From a virus, in the IMG/VR virus record IMGVR_UViG_3300017917_000554, positions 1 to 42,343 of that record: a stretch of 42,343 nucleotides of DNA, one strand, 5' to 3'. Below, one piece after another: positions 19,666 through 28,488 of the stretch. The translations under genes and the position numbers were made by a program. The stretch's first letter is position 1; every line of letters starts with the position of its first letter. The notes beneath the pieces are model-generated. The model made no database searches. It was not told the origin of the DNA and saw nothing but the letters and a program-made list of their open reading frames with translations.

Positions 19666-20435
19666 TATTTGATTTTAATTAATTGAATCAAGCGGCCCAT
19701 TAGATCCCATTCCCACCATTTTTCACCACTATGCCATCTTAAGCCGTGTGCGTGATGATTATTATGCCATCCGTCGCCGAGACTTACTATATTAGCAATC
19801 CAGCTATTGGTACTACGATCGGCTGTTTCGTGGTTTCTATAACCGTGTCCGTGACCAAGAACATTTACCACTCCTATAAGATGAACTGTCATACTAGCTG
19901 GCACAACATACACAAACAACCATAATACAGGATTAATTAAAATTACAATCAATGAAAATACAAAAATAATTTTAAAATAATTATTAAAAATAAACTTGTG
20001 TGTAGGACTACGCATTAAGTCTTTAACATAGGCCACAGGGATATTCGGAATATCCCAGTCGTATCCTAACCAAACTTTTACTGCTTGAACAAAATTAAAC
20101 TTACCGTTGATATAGGGACTGTGTGGATCACCTTCTCTATCAGATGTTGCGTGGTGTTGTCGATGTAATGCTACCCAACTAATAGTAGGTCCCACAGTTG
20201 AGATAACACTAATATAGCTTAGTGTTTTTTCTAACCACTGGTATGTTTTAAAACTACGATGTGTTAACAATCTGTGTAATGTAATAACACTACTGATAGG
20301 ACCAATGATTAACCAAGACACAAACGCAACTGCAAATAGATAATATTGTTGTGTATAGATAGCATAGGCAATAGCAGGAATCGTTGCTATGTGATTAAAT
20401 GTCTGTAGTAATCTAACTTTGGTATTTAAATTCAT
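19665..20435 (-). CDS. Fatty-acid desaturase (delta-9 acyl type)
   Basis: A 256-residue membrane protein with the three histidine boxes of acyl desaturases: HRLLTH (54-59), HRQHH (91-95) and HNNHH (224-228). About four hydrophobic segments flank them in the usual order. The enzyme would put a double bond in membrane acyl chains with di-iron chemistry and an external electron donor, none of which is in the window. It overlaps the 20432 gene by 4 bases. Confidence 0.9.
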   Translation of the reverse strand: MNLNTKVRLLQTFNHIATIPAIAYAIYTQQYYLFAVAFVSWLIIGPISSVITLHRLLTHRSFKTYQWLEKTLSYISVISTVGPTISWVALHRQHHATSDREGDPHSPYINGKFNFVQAVKVWLGYDWDIPNIPVAYVKDLMRSPTHKFIFNNYFKIIFVFSLIVILINPVLWLFVYVVPASMTVHLIGVVNVLGHGHGYRNHETADRSTNSWIANIVSLGDGWHNNHHAHGLRWHSGEKWWEWDLMGRLIQLIKIK

Positions 20436-21043
20436 ACACCTTCAGGCATTGCTGCCCATCCTTCGTCATTAATAATTTTTGGATTCCATTCTTTAAATGC
20501 GTTCGAGACCGTTTCGAAATATACATAGTTCTGCCAACATTTTTGTACCTGAGCATTACAGGTTTGAATATAACCTGCACCTAAAGTCCATTTGCTGTTA
20601 CTAGCAAGATCCATATGTTTAACCCAGGTATCCCACCAACGTTTACCGCCTCTGGGTCTATTCTGCATAGTAATCAAGTATATATCATATGAGTTAACTT
20701 TTTCTAATGCGTCTATTAGACTGCAAGTAACTCTGAAACCGTCTGTCATATCAGTATGCTTCATACGAAATTCTGGAAACGTATACAGTCGGTTAATCTG
20801 TTTAGCTACATTTTTTGGATAACGACCGTCATTAAACACACCTCCCATTACCATAGGTTTACCAGTTGACTTTTGGTAGACTACCCCATATCCTGTGTGT
20901 TGCTCTATCACTAGATTCTCTTTAGTGTAATTACTGCGTAGCCAATTATCCTCTTGTAAACATATCTCTCGTACGGTTTCAAACTCCGAACACGACTCGT
21001 AGTATATTTTAATTTCAGTATTGGATAAATCGTATCTGTACAT
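20432..21043 (-). CDS. Protein of unknown function, possibly GNAT-like
   Basis: A 203-residue protein. A central region (GYGVVYQKSTGKPMVMGGVF, residues about 52-71) looks like the beta hairpin of GNAT acyltransferases; QINRLYTFPEFR follows as strand and helix, and RGGKRWWDTW lies later. The key acetyl-CoA-binding Q/RxxGxG/A loop is not clear. It starts the leftward unit that continues with desaturase and sulfotransferase. I would rate the fold call as weak. Confidence 0.5.
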   Translation of the reverse strand: MYRYDLSNTEIKIYYESCSEFETVREICLQEDNWLRSNYTKENLVIEQHTGYGVVYQKSTGKPMVMGGVFNDGRYPKNVAKQINRLYTFPEFRMKHTDMTDGFRVTCSLIDALEKVNSYDIYLITMQNRPRGGKRWWDTWVKHMDLASNSKWTLGAGYIQTCNAQVQKCWQNYVYFETVSNAFKEWNPKIINDEGWAAMPEGV

Positions 21044-21068
21044 TTTTTTATAGTAGCAGTTTATTTAC

Positions 21069-21076
21069 TTAAATAC
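21069..21076 (+). promoter_or_regulatory. TAAATA box (late-promoter-like)
   Basis: TTAAATAC ends three bases before ATG 21080. No Shine-Dalgarno sequence is visible. The gene at 21043 runs away in the other direction from the same short gap. Confidence 0.42.
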
Positions 21077-21079
21077 ACA

Positions 21080-21700
21080 ATGATGGAAAATATTCTAACC
21101 AAACTAGATGTTAAAGTTAATATTGAAGAACTAAAAGAATATTATAACACGCTTAACATTCGATATCAACACCTAGACTGGAGTTGGGAGAAGTGTGGCA
21201 GTAGTATTGTTGAACAGTGGCGCGATGCCGCTTACGCAGATCCTGCTAATCTTCTAACACACGGGTGGGCCATTCAAAGTAATTTAAAAGATATAACACT
21301 ACCGTGTCCTCCTTGGAATATCAGCACATTAGAAACTGTCGAATATAGAAATACAGAATTAGCATTTGGCATTATAGAAAGATTACAATCAGTGATACCC
21401 TACGGATATCGTTGGTCTGTGAGTGTTCAGCCGCCCGGCGGCAAGGTAAGTTTACATTCGGATCAAGAAGATGAATGCACTGTATGGATTCCAATTTATA
21501 CAGACGGTGTTGCTATCACATTTGTAACATCAGAAAAAAATACAGGATATTGCTTAGACAGTGACGGAAGTTTATATCTTTTAGATACTACTGTTCCGCA
21601 TTTTACATATAACTCTTCTCAACAAGATCGTGTTACAATTATTTTTAGAATGAAAAAAACACATATAGATGAACTATTGTCTTTAAAGGACACTATATGA
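21080..21700 (+). CDS. Aspartyl/asparaginyl beta-hydroxylase-like 2OG oxygenase
   Basis: A 206-residue protein with the AspH pattern: PPGGKVSLHSD (His126, Asp128), a strand pair VWIPIYTD..ITFVTS, then VPHFTYN (His174) and DRVTIIF (Arg184). These are the iron ligands and the 2OG-binding Arg. AspH-like enzymes hydroxylate Asp/Asn side chains in proteins. ATG 21080 is followed directly by a second ATG. It overlaps the 21697 gene by 4 bases. The true substrate is unknown. Confidence 0.82.
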   Translation: MMENILTKLDVKVNIEELKEYYNTLNIRYQHLDWSWEKCGSSIVEQWRDAAYADPANLLTHGWAIQSNLKDITLPCPPWNISTLETVEYRNTELAFGIIERLQSVIPYGYRWSVSVQPPGGKVSLHSDQEDECTVWIPIYTDGVAITFVTSEKNTGYCLDSDGSLYLLDTTVPHFTYNSSQQDRVTIIFRMKKTHIDELLSLKDTI

Positions 21701-22389
21701 AATACGATTACTATTGGAACGATATACCGGGTGTAGGATTAAGTCGAAACAATCTTATCTATACCAGCCTTATCTCTGAAGATAAAAAGACATTCGTCCA
21801 ATGGTACTTTAATGATGTAAATTATCATAAAGATCAGAACGAAGTTGTTGATCCTGCACTAATGAAAGACAAATGGGACCGTGAAATATGCTATCTATAT
21901 CAGATGAGTCAATACTATCCTGACCTTGTTCCTAAGATTAAGAATATTGATATTTTAGAAAAGAAAATATATCTAGAAATAGACGGATTAGACTTTTGGA
22001 ATCGTGCTGGTTGTTTAACAGAAAACTATGACAGCGTTTTACCTAATTGGCAAGAACAGATGTTGAACATTATTCAAGCATACAAGGACCTAGGTTGGTA
22101 TAAATTTAGTATGCACCCTAGCAGTTACTTTGTAGTAGACGGTAAACTTAAAAGTATCAACTACTTCTTTGTTTACAATCAAGACGAAGGTCCTATCAGC
22201 ATAGCAGATCACAGCAGTCACATACACAGTCAACGACAGGCATTTATGCGTACACAAGTAGAAGCTATGGGATTAGATTGGAATGAACCACAGCCGCTAA
22301 GTAAACTACAAGAGTTATGCTTTGAAAGTTTTAGAAACAACTATCCAGCAGACTTTATAGAAAAAGCCAAGGAAATTTATCGTGATTAA
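21697..22389 (+). CDS. Kinase-fold-like protein (degenerate)
   Basis: A 230-residue protein. The segment YKFSMHPSSYFVVDGKLKSINYFF (residues about 137-160) aligns by eye with the catalytic and metal loops of small-molecule kinases (H-G-D-L-H-P-x-N then D-F), but the catalytic Asp is replaced and the DF pair reads NY. This looks like a pseudokinase or a binding protein with that fold. It overlaps the 21080 and 22382 genes, so all three are coupled. Role unknown. Confidence 0.5.
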   Translation: MKYDYYWNDIPGVGLSRNNLIYTSLISEDKKTFVQWYFNDVNYHKDQNEVVDPALMKDKWDREICYLYQMSQYYPDLVPKIKNIDILEKKIYLEIDGLDFWNRAGCLTENYDSVLPNWQEQMLNIIQAYKDLGWYKFSMHPSSYFVVDGKLKSINYFFVYNQDEGPISIADHSSHIHSQRQAFMRTQVEAMGLDWNEPQPLSKLQELCFESFRNNYPADFIEKAKEIYRD

Positions 22390-23194
22390 AGGTATTAACG
22401 GAACTCCTTACATTGATATGAGTCAACATATTGACTTGAATCATTTTAAAAATCTTCAACCTGAGATACTTAGAGGCTTTGCCGAAGCACGGATGTATGC
22501 TAAAGAAGGTACTTGGATGAAGCCCGGCTTTACCTATGAAAAGATGAGTTATATTGTTAACTGGAAACCAATCTTTACTGCGGTTGACGAGTACCTAGCG
22601 TTGCCAGATGATGATCCTATTAAACAAGGCGGATGGGATCTATATACAAATATTAAAGACTACGAAACACGCAATAAATTCACACGCTATCTAAAAATGG
22701 CTATGGGTGCATATGACCCTTACATATATTATTTCTTGTGGGAAGAAGGTTCGTGGGATGATCGATCAGCGCCACGCAAACTAACCGAGGAAGCAGCACA
22801 CTTTCCTGAAACAGTTAAGTGGGTTGAAAGTATGATTACTGATGGAATCTTTGAACACATTGGCCGTGTTATATTCTTTCATTGTGATCACAACGGTATT
22901 CCGTTTGAACACAGAGACTTAGGTGGGCATAACGGTGTATGGGACATCAATCAATACAGTCCGCATCGTAATGAGTTTATACATATTCGCCCTAACACCA
23001 AGAAAGCATTTTATCTGTGGGACCCGGATAACAAAAATAAGACCTATATTAATACACAGGCTGCTTGGTGGAATGATCAAGACTGGCACGGCGGCGAAAC
23101 TATTATGGAACAGAGTTATAGTTTACGTGTAGATGGAAAATTTACCGAAGAGTTTCGTAAGAAACTTGGCATCGATCACTTAGACAGTTATTGA
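22382..23194 (+). CDS. 2OG-Fe(II) oxygenase-like protein
   Basis: A 270-residue protein starting with GTG (overlapping the previous stop); an ATG 36 bases later is an alternative. IPFEHRD holds a His177-x-Asp179 pair, QDWHGGET a later His236, and SYSLRVDG Arg249, in correct order for a double-stranded beta-helix oxygenase. An N-terminal 150-residue region is not recognised. Convergent with the next gene (7-base overlap). Larger than its paralogues, so the N-terminal part may set substrate choice. Confidence 0.65.
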   Translation: MIKGINGTPYIDMSQHIDLNHFKNLQPEILRGFAEARMYAKEGTWMKPGFTYEKMSYIVNWKPIFTAVDEYLALPDDDPIKQGGWDLYTNIKDYETRNKFTRYLKMAMGAYDPYIYYFLWEEGSWDDRSAPRKLTEEAAHFPETVKWVESMITDGIFEHIGRVIFFHCDHNGIPFEHRDLGGHNGVWDINQYSPHRNEFIHIRPNTKKAFYLWDPDNKNKTYINTQAAWWNDQDWHGGETIMEQSYSLRVDGKFTEEFRKKLGIDHLDSY

Positions 23195-23736
23195 TAGCCA
23201 GTTAAGGTTAATAAAAACTTTGGTGTGAGGCCAACATTACTACCTGCGTGGTAAGCGTGTGCATCTGAATACTGATATATTGCGCCTTGTGTTTCATTAT
23301 AGTATGCGTCTTGTTCTGTGACAAAAATATGTCCGGGTTGTGGCTTACTCAAAAAACAAAAATAACGAACTAGTGTTCCGTGTTTTTTATGTTCTTCCTC
23401 CCAAGGATTAACATCCCAGTGCCAGGGTGTACATTTACCAGGACGAATTTCACTAACCCAACACATCAACGGAGTACAACCTACAAGCTCTCCAAGCATT
23501 TGTGTATATTTGGAATCAAAATGTGTACCAGATTGATAGTGTCGATACTCAACAGAGTCGTCGGTGTAACCTGCTTGTTCTAATTTAACTGTTTGAGAAT
23601 GTATATCGTTGTAATAGGGATTAGACGGATCTAATTTCATAAAACCGTGAAAGGGTTCGACCTGTTGAGATTGAAGGTGTTGTATAAGTTTATCACAATC
23701 AAACTTACTTTGGCAGTTACCTATGTATAATTTCAT
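23188..23736 (-). CDS. 2OG-Fe(II) oxygenase-like protein
   Basis: A 182-residue protein with CTPWHWD (His106, Asp108), a hairpin around GHIFVTEQD, and a distal His (AYHAG, His163) followed by TPKFLLTL, where Lys173 would take the place of the usual 2OG-binding Arg. Iron ligands are in order, but a Lys in that place is less common and points to a different clade. It starts inside the end of the 23733 gene (4-base overlap). Confidence 0.68.
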   Translation of the reverse strand: MKLYIGNCQSKFDCDKLIQHLQSQQVEPFHGFMKLDPSNPYYNDIHSQTVKLEQAGYTDDSVEYRHYQSGTHFDSKYTQMLGELVGCTPLMCWVSEIRPGKCTPWHWDVNPWEEEHKKHGTLVRYFCFLSKPQPGHIFVTEQDAYYNETQGAIYQYSDAHAYHAGSNVGLTPKFLLTLTGYQ

Positions 23737-24398
23737 TGCGTAACCTCAAATATATCGGGTAGTATCTGTTTTAATGATTCTACACAATCTTGTTCAATAC
23801 TAAAACTCACTTCACTGTCAACAAATTTAAAATTATTAATAACTCCTTGTTTGTTAGCACGATTTAACCAAGGACTTATTGTGCTATCAAATTGATATCT
23901 AAAGTCGGGGGTGTTAATTTTTAATACTATCTTTATATCAACAGGATTTACAAGTGCATTTCTATTAAGTAAATGTCTAACAACTAATTGTATTCGATCA
24001 ATATGTCCAAAATTAGCTGCGGTGTGTTTACGACCAGCATCCATATCGTACCATATACCATCGGTATGTAATTGATGCATTGTTGAATTGTCTAGATCAA
24101 GAAGATAACCATATTCCGACTGAAGATTAAGATGCCATCTATCGTCTGCATCGGCGTGACAGTAATATGATGTTCCCGGTTTAAGCACAATTACTCGTGC
24201 CTCACCTTGTTTAACCGGTAAAGAATTTAAAATATCTTCCCAAACTGTGCCTTTTAGTTCAGGTTTAATAATCCAAGGATCGTAGAAAAAATCGCCAGTG
24301 GGCTGATTGATTGTGTACTTAAATTCAGTATGCTGCGATTGGCTAACTGCTTCATTTAAGACTGCTACGTCAATTGAATATTTGGTTGGGGATAACAT
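23733..24398 (-). CDS. AspH-like 2OG oxygenase with extra C-terminal domain
   Basis: A 221-residue protein. GTSYYCHAD (His81, Asp83), RKHTAANFG (His125) and HIDRIQLVV (Arg135) fit the AspH-like iron and 2OG sites. The last 75 residues, beginning after RHLLNRN, form an unrelated domain with predicted strands (IKIVLKIN). It is the first gene of a leftward pair; its ATG lies behind a CATAAATA box. The partner gene at 24439 goes the other way. Substrate unknown. Confidence 0.72.
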   Translation of the reverse strand: MLSPTKYSIDVAVLNEAVSQSQHTEFKYTINQPTGDFFYDPWIIKPELKGTVWEDILNSLPVKQGEARVIVLKPGTSYYCHADADDRWHLNLQSEYGYLLDLDNSTMHQLHTDGIWYDMDAGRKHTAANFGHIDRIQLVVRHLLNRNALVNPVDIKIVLKINTPDFRYQFDSTISPWLNRANKQGVINNFKFVDSEVSFSIEQDCVESLKQILPDIFEVTQ

Positions 24399-24403
24399 AA
24401 AAA

Positions 24404-24411
24404 TATTTATG
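24404..24411 (-). promoter_or_regulatory. TAAATA box (late-promoter-like), minus strand
   Basis: CATAAATA on the minus strand ends five bases before the ATG of the leftward oxygenase gene at 24398. Confidence 0.42.
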
Positions 24412-24426
24412 TGCGTAGATAACTGG

Positions 24427-24434
24427 TTAAATAA
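24427..24434 (+). promoter_or_regulatory. TAAATA box (late-promoter-like)
   Basis: TTAAATAA ends four bases before ATG 24439. Shares the 40-base divergent gap with the minus-strand box at 24404. Confidence 0.38.
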
Positions 24435-24438
24435 TTAA

Positions 24439-25170
24439 ATGTTACAAGCCCTAGAGTTTCTTCAAACTAATGCAGAATTAAAAAAACCTCTTCCTCAAAT
24501 TCCTAACAATTTGGTAACGGACGAAGAAGTTTCCAGATGGGTACTTAGACAAGATATTCCGTATATTGAATTAGATATTAGTTTTAATATTACTGAATGG
24601 CAGCAAGAAGCAAAGTTAGCTGAACCATATTTTGTAAATCACAGAGAATCGCAACCGCATAGGGGTTGGCGCAGTTGTTGTATACACGGCATCGACGTTG
24701 ATAAAACAGGTATTTGGAATATGTATGCCGACGAAGAACCAGAATATCGCTGGACTAGTTTGTCAGAATTAACACCGACTATTAAACAATTCTGGCAACA
24801 GTTTCCTTTTGAAAAGTTAGCCAGAGTAAGGTTTATGAAATTAGATCCAGCTGGTTATATTGCACCGCATCACGATACTCCTAAAGGTTATACTACAGAT
24901 TTAGAAATATTAGATTATCTAATACCAATTAATATTGCTATAGATCATCCAGATAACTGCCATATGGTATTAAAAGATCACGGAATTGTTCCTTGGCAAA
25001 CTGGAAATGTTAAGTTAGTAAACATCACTAATTACCATTCGGTTGTTAACTTTAGTGACCAACCTCGAATGCATCTGATAGCACACGGAATTGTAGGTAA
25101 CTGTATTACAGAATTTTCAAATTTAATTGCAAGAAGTTATAAAAAACAATATGAACGTAGTAGAATTTAA
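24439..25170 (+). CDS. AspH-type 2OG oxygenase
   Basis: A 243-residue protein with a clear AspH core: DPAGYIAPHHD (His144/145, Asp146), strands YLIPINIAID and CHMVLKDHG, then ITNYHSVVNFS (His200) and QPRMHL (Arg210). It is the clearest AspH-like member in the window. No Shine-Dalgarno sequence is seen. The following gene starts within its last 20 bases, so they are probably coupled. It starts a five-gene rightward unit that goes on with three radical-SAM proteins. Confidence 0.82.
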   Translation: MLQALEFLQTNAELKKPLPQIPNNLVTDEEVSRWVLRQDIPYIELDISFNITEWQQEAKLAEPYFVNHRESQPHRGWRSCCIHGIDVDKTGIWNMYADEEPEYRWTSLSELTPTIKQFWQQFPFEKLARVRFMKLDPAGYIAPHHDTPKGYTTDLEILDYLIPINIAIDHPDNCHMVLKDHGIVPWQTGNVKLVNITNYHSVVNFSDQPRMHLIAHGIVGNCITEFSNLIARSYKKQYERSRI

Positions 25171-26344
25171 ATCTCAAAATAAACCCCTAGCATTTTGTTT
25201 TATTGATCACACACATCAATATGAGTCTGCTTGGTCAACTGAGCTTATTAAAAATTTAGCCGATTATACTATTAGTAATATCACAAAAAAAGGTTATGAT
25301 ATACTTCAGTCTAAGGACGAAGATTCAGCACTGCTTCGTGCTGTTGAATTAGGTTACAAGTATGCTGTGGTATTTTCAACTGGAACTGAATTTATTAACG
25401 GTAGTGATTTTTTTAAAGAAGTTGAACATTTAATTAATACAGATTTTTATGTCTACGGCCATATATTAGATCGAGGCGATGCATATTATGAGTTACATCA
25501 TCAGTGCTATCTAATAAATCTTAAAAAATATCAAGAATTAGATTGCCCTATAGTTGGTCAATCTGTGTTAGGTAGTGTTCATCAACAGCAGTCTCCTCGA
25601 CGTTCTATAGAAAACATACACGACAGTTATACTCCCCTATGGATAAGCTCTGGAAATTATGATCGGGTATATAATCATAAATTACACGGATGGAATCTTA
25701 TTTCTAAAATTTTAGCATCGGGTGGAACAATCTATGCATTTGATGAAAAAATTAGAAATAATAAAAAACACTATTATCCAGAAAGTCAAAAAGATTTCTT
25801 AAAGCAGATCGCTTGGGCATATGCTCGTTACAACTATTGTGTTAACGATTTTGTACATACTAGCAATACTGAAACTATTGATTGGCCAGAGAACAATTAT
25901 GAACAAATAATAACTCCAGCTAGCGGTACCTGGTTTGTTGATTATATTTCTAAAGATAAACCAGTTACTGTTGTTTATTATGATTACAATCAACAGGCAT
26001 TAGACTATTGGAAAGAAAATGCTCCTTGTATAGATAATGTATCTTATAAATTTTTAAAAATTGATCTACTAGGGATATTTGATATTTCAACTCTTACCGA
26101 AGACATTGATAAAAAAACTTTAATTAATTTTTCTAACATTTTTTGTTACGAAGGAACAGCAATGTTTTCTAGTTTAGAATATAGACTACACAAGGAAACA
26201 GAACTCATTAATCAAATTCCAAAAAATTGGAGTATTGTGTCTAGTATGACTAGCACACAAGGCTTTACAAATCAACAAAAACCTGTTAAACTTACACAGT
26301 TAATTAAACCAACCTGGCACTATGGAGGGGATTGGAATGAATGA
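25151..26344 (+). CDS. Two-domain protein of unknown function
   Basis: A 397-residue protein starting at ATG 25151 inside the preceding gene. The N-terminal half has the flavour of a glycosyltransferase-like fold: YAVVFSTGTEF, FYVYGHILDRGDAYYELHHQ and CYLINLKKY, with no clear DxD donor site. The C-terminal half (from about residue 250) has GTWFVDYI and VTVVYYDYN, then a SAM-methyltransferase-like or Rossmann-like arrangement. It sits between an AspH-like oxygenase and the radical-SAM genes, so it probably acts on the same target. Function unknown. Confidence 0.55.
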   Translation: MNVVEFKSQNKPLAFCFIDHTHQYESAWSTELIKNLADYTISNITKKGYDILQSKDEDSALLRAVELGYKYAVVFSTGTEFINGSDFFKEVEHLINTDFYVYGHILDRGDAYYELHHQCYLINLKKYQELDCPIVGQSVLGSVHQQQSPRRSIENIHDSYTPLWISSGNYDRVYNHKLHGWNLISKILASGGTIYAFDEKIRNNKKHYYPESQKDFLKQIAWAYARYNYCVNDFVHTSNTETIDWPENNYEQIITPASGTWFVDYISKDKPVTVVYYDYNQQALDYWKENAPCIDNVSYKFLKIDLLGIFDISTLTEDIDKKTLINFSNIFCYEGTAMFSSLEYRLHKETELINQIPKNWSIVSSMTSTQGFTNQQKPVKLTQLIKPTWHYGGDWNE

Positions 26345-27602
26345 ATCAAAGACATTCTGTATGCACCCTTTCACAGGGCTAGCTACTAGAGAAGACGGTG
26401 CTATAAAAGTATGTTGCCGTAGTCAACCTGTGGGATGGATCCAGGATGAACCGCTAGAGAATGTTTGGAACGGCAGCAATATGCGTGAAATTCGCAAACA
26501 GGTTTTATGCGGAGAACGTCCTGCGGTATGCAAGCCTTGTTTTGATCTAGAAGATCAAGGAGTAGAAAGTCTACGCCAACGACATATTAAGAATACTATT
26601 CCAGAAAGTCGTATAAATCTGTACCCTAACGTTTTAGATCATCTGAGAGATGATTATACAATGCCGTTTGAATTTCCTACAATAGAAATCAAACTTAACA
26701 ATTTATGCAATCTTAAATGTCGAATGTGTAATCCGTTAGATAGTACTAATTGGAAAGACTGGGATTCTGTTGTACCTTTTTACAAAAAAGAAAATAACTA
26801 TCTTGTTCCCACAGTTGAAAAACTAGTTAAGAAACCTGGACAGTATATAGGCCCGTTTGACGACACAGACAATTGGTGGGCTAGTTTTGAAAAACTATTG
26901 CCTCACTTTAGACGTGTAGAGTTTGCTGGTGGAGAACCTTTAATGGATCCGCAGCATTATAAAATTTTAGATATGCTCAAACCCTATGGCAAGAACATAG
27001 AAATCAAATATGCCACTAACGGCACAACACTAGGAATTAGTAATGGAAGATCCATACACGATTATTGGCCACATTTTAAATCAGTTGCCGTTAATGTCAG
27101 CCTTGATGGCATTCACGATGTTTACAACTACATTCGCACTAACGGTAACTTCAGTGAAGTTGAAGCAAACATTAAAGAAATTCAAACAATACCCAATGTA
27201 AGTCGTGTGGTAGGGGCATTTACAGCGCAGGCAGGCAATATATTACAGGCAGCGGAATGTATTGATTACTTTATCAACAAGATGAACATTGTGTTTTATA
27301 GTCATAGAGTAAGTTATCCTAGTGTACTATCTGCACAGGTATTGCCGCAGGAATTAAAAAATAGAGCTATTACTCGATTGTTAAATGTTAAGGATACAGT
27401 CGGATCATTTAATAACGTTATCAAGTATCCAATACTTGAAAGAATAACTAAACAACAGATACAAGATAATATTAACTACCTTCAAGCCCGGGACCTAAAT
27501 CATCTATGGCCAGAGTTTGTAGAGTTTAATCGCAAGCTAGATGCCACAAGAAATCAAGGTCCATTAGAATCTGTTGTTCCGGAATTTGCACCATATGTAT
27601 AA
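26337..27602 (+). CDS. Radical SAM protein with N-terminal twitch domain
   Basis: A 421-residue protein. Residues 1-85 hold Cys8, Cys26-Cys27, Cys65 and Cys68 with a SPASM-like pattern (DGAIKVCC, VWNGSNMREIR), as in the N-twitch radical-SAM family. The radical-SAM site is CNLKCRMC (Cys124, Cys128, Cys131) with FAGGEPLM at about 200. ATG 26337 is chosen over 26322 because GGAGGGGA lies just upstream. Its end overlaps the next gene. Peptide-modifying chemistry is typical of this type, but the substrate is unknown. Confidence 0.87.
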   Translation: MNESKTFCMHPFTGLATREDGAIKVCCRSQPVGWIQDEPLENVWNGSNMREIRKQVLCGERPAVCKPCFDLEDQGVESLRQRHIKNTIPESRINLYPNVLDHLRDDYTMPFEFPTIEIKLNNLCNLKCRMCNPLDSTNWKDWDSVVPFYKKENNYLVPTVEKLVKKPGQYIGPFDDTDNWWASFEKLLPHFRRVEFAGGEPLMDPQHYKILDMLKPYGKNIEIKYATNGTTLGISNGRSIHDYWPHFKSVAVNVSLDGIHDVYNYIRTNGNFSEVEANIKEIQTIPNVSRVVGAFTAQAGNILQAAECIDYFINKMNIVFYSHRVSYPSVLSAQVLPQELKNRAITRLLNVKDTVGSFNNVIKYPILERITKQQIQDNINYLQARDLNHLWPEFVEFNRKLDATRNQGPLESVVPEFAPYV

Positions 27603-28488
27603 AGTTACTAGTTCGTGGCCTCATCAAGATCAAATCAAAGTTGAATGGAATATTGGCAAACGTTGTAACTATGATTGCAGTTATTGTCCAGAAAGCATAC
27701 ACGATAATTATAGTCCGCACACCGCAATCGATCTATTAGAAGCAACTGTTGATAAACTCAGTGAGTTGCCTAAGCCAGTTCGTATTAGTTTCACAGGCGG
27801 AGAACCCGCTGTGCATCCAGACTTTGAAAGTCTATTAGAATATTGCAAAAGAAAAAACATTTACTGGGTTAACTTAACCACTAACGGCACACGTACTGCC
27901 AATTGGTATTTGAATCACGAAATGTTTATCAATCATATTGTATTCAGTTTGCATTTTGAACACGACTGGAAACGAATAGTTCGAACAATATTAGAATATT
28001 ATGACAGCACCGAACGTGAGTTTTTTGTTAATATTATGGCACATCACAGTTATATGGACAATGTGCGTGAAGTAGTTAAAAAATTCAGCGAACTTGGTAT
28101 AAAATTTGCAGTTAGAAGAATTCGCTGGACCGAAGGCGATCATAATATATTTGATGATATGCGTTATGACGGCAAAGACCTAGAATGGCTGTTGGCTCAA
28201 GATGCTACTGCTAAACCAAACTGTCGTGTAGATGATCGTCATATCATACACGCTAATGATATTATTAAAAAACACTTAAATCAATTTAAAGGTTGGCAAT
28301 GTAATGCCGGTATTGAAAGTCTAATGATTAATTGGGACGGCGAAGTACATCGTGCTACCTGTCGTGTAGGTGGAAGTTTAGGCAATATCTATACCGGTAC
28401 CTTTGCTATTCCTTTAGAACCTGTTACTTGTACTCGAGATTGGTGTACTTGTGCAGCTGATATTCCGCTGACTAAGATTAAACAATGA
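27595..28488 (+). CDS. Radical SAM protein, short form
   Basis: A 297-residue protein. Cluster site CNYDCSYC (Cys24, Cys28, Cys31), FTGGEPAVHP near 70, and a Cys-rich tail (WQCNAGIE, ATCRVGG, VTCTRDWCTC) suggesting one extra iron-sulfur site. Start ATG 27595 lies in the last eight bases of the twitch protein. It overlaps the next gene by 4 bases. It is close in layout to the 28485, 30672 and 35923 genes, which look like paralogues. Confidence 0.87.
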   Translation: MYKVTSSWPHQDQIKVEWNIGKRCNYDCSYCPESIHDNYSPHTAIDLLEATVDKLSELPKPVRISFTGGEPAVHPDFESLLEYCKRKNIYWVNLTTNGTRTANWYLNHEMFINHIVFSLHFEHDWKRIVRTILEYYDSTEREFFVNIMAHHSYMDNVREVVKKFSELGIKFAVRRIRWTEGDHNIFDDMRYDGKDLEWLLAQDATAKPNCRVDDRHIIHANDIIKKHLNQFKGWQCNAGIESLMINWDGEVHRATCRVGGSLGNIYTGTFAIPLEPVTCTRDWCTCAADIPLTKIKQ

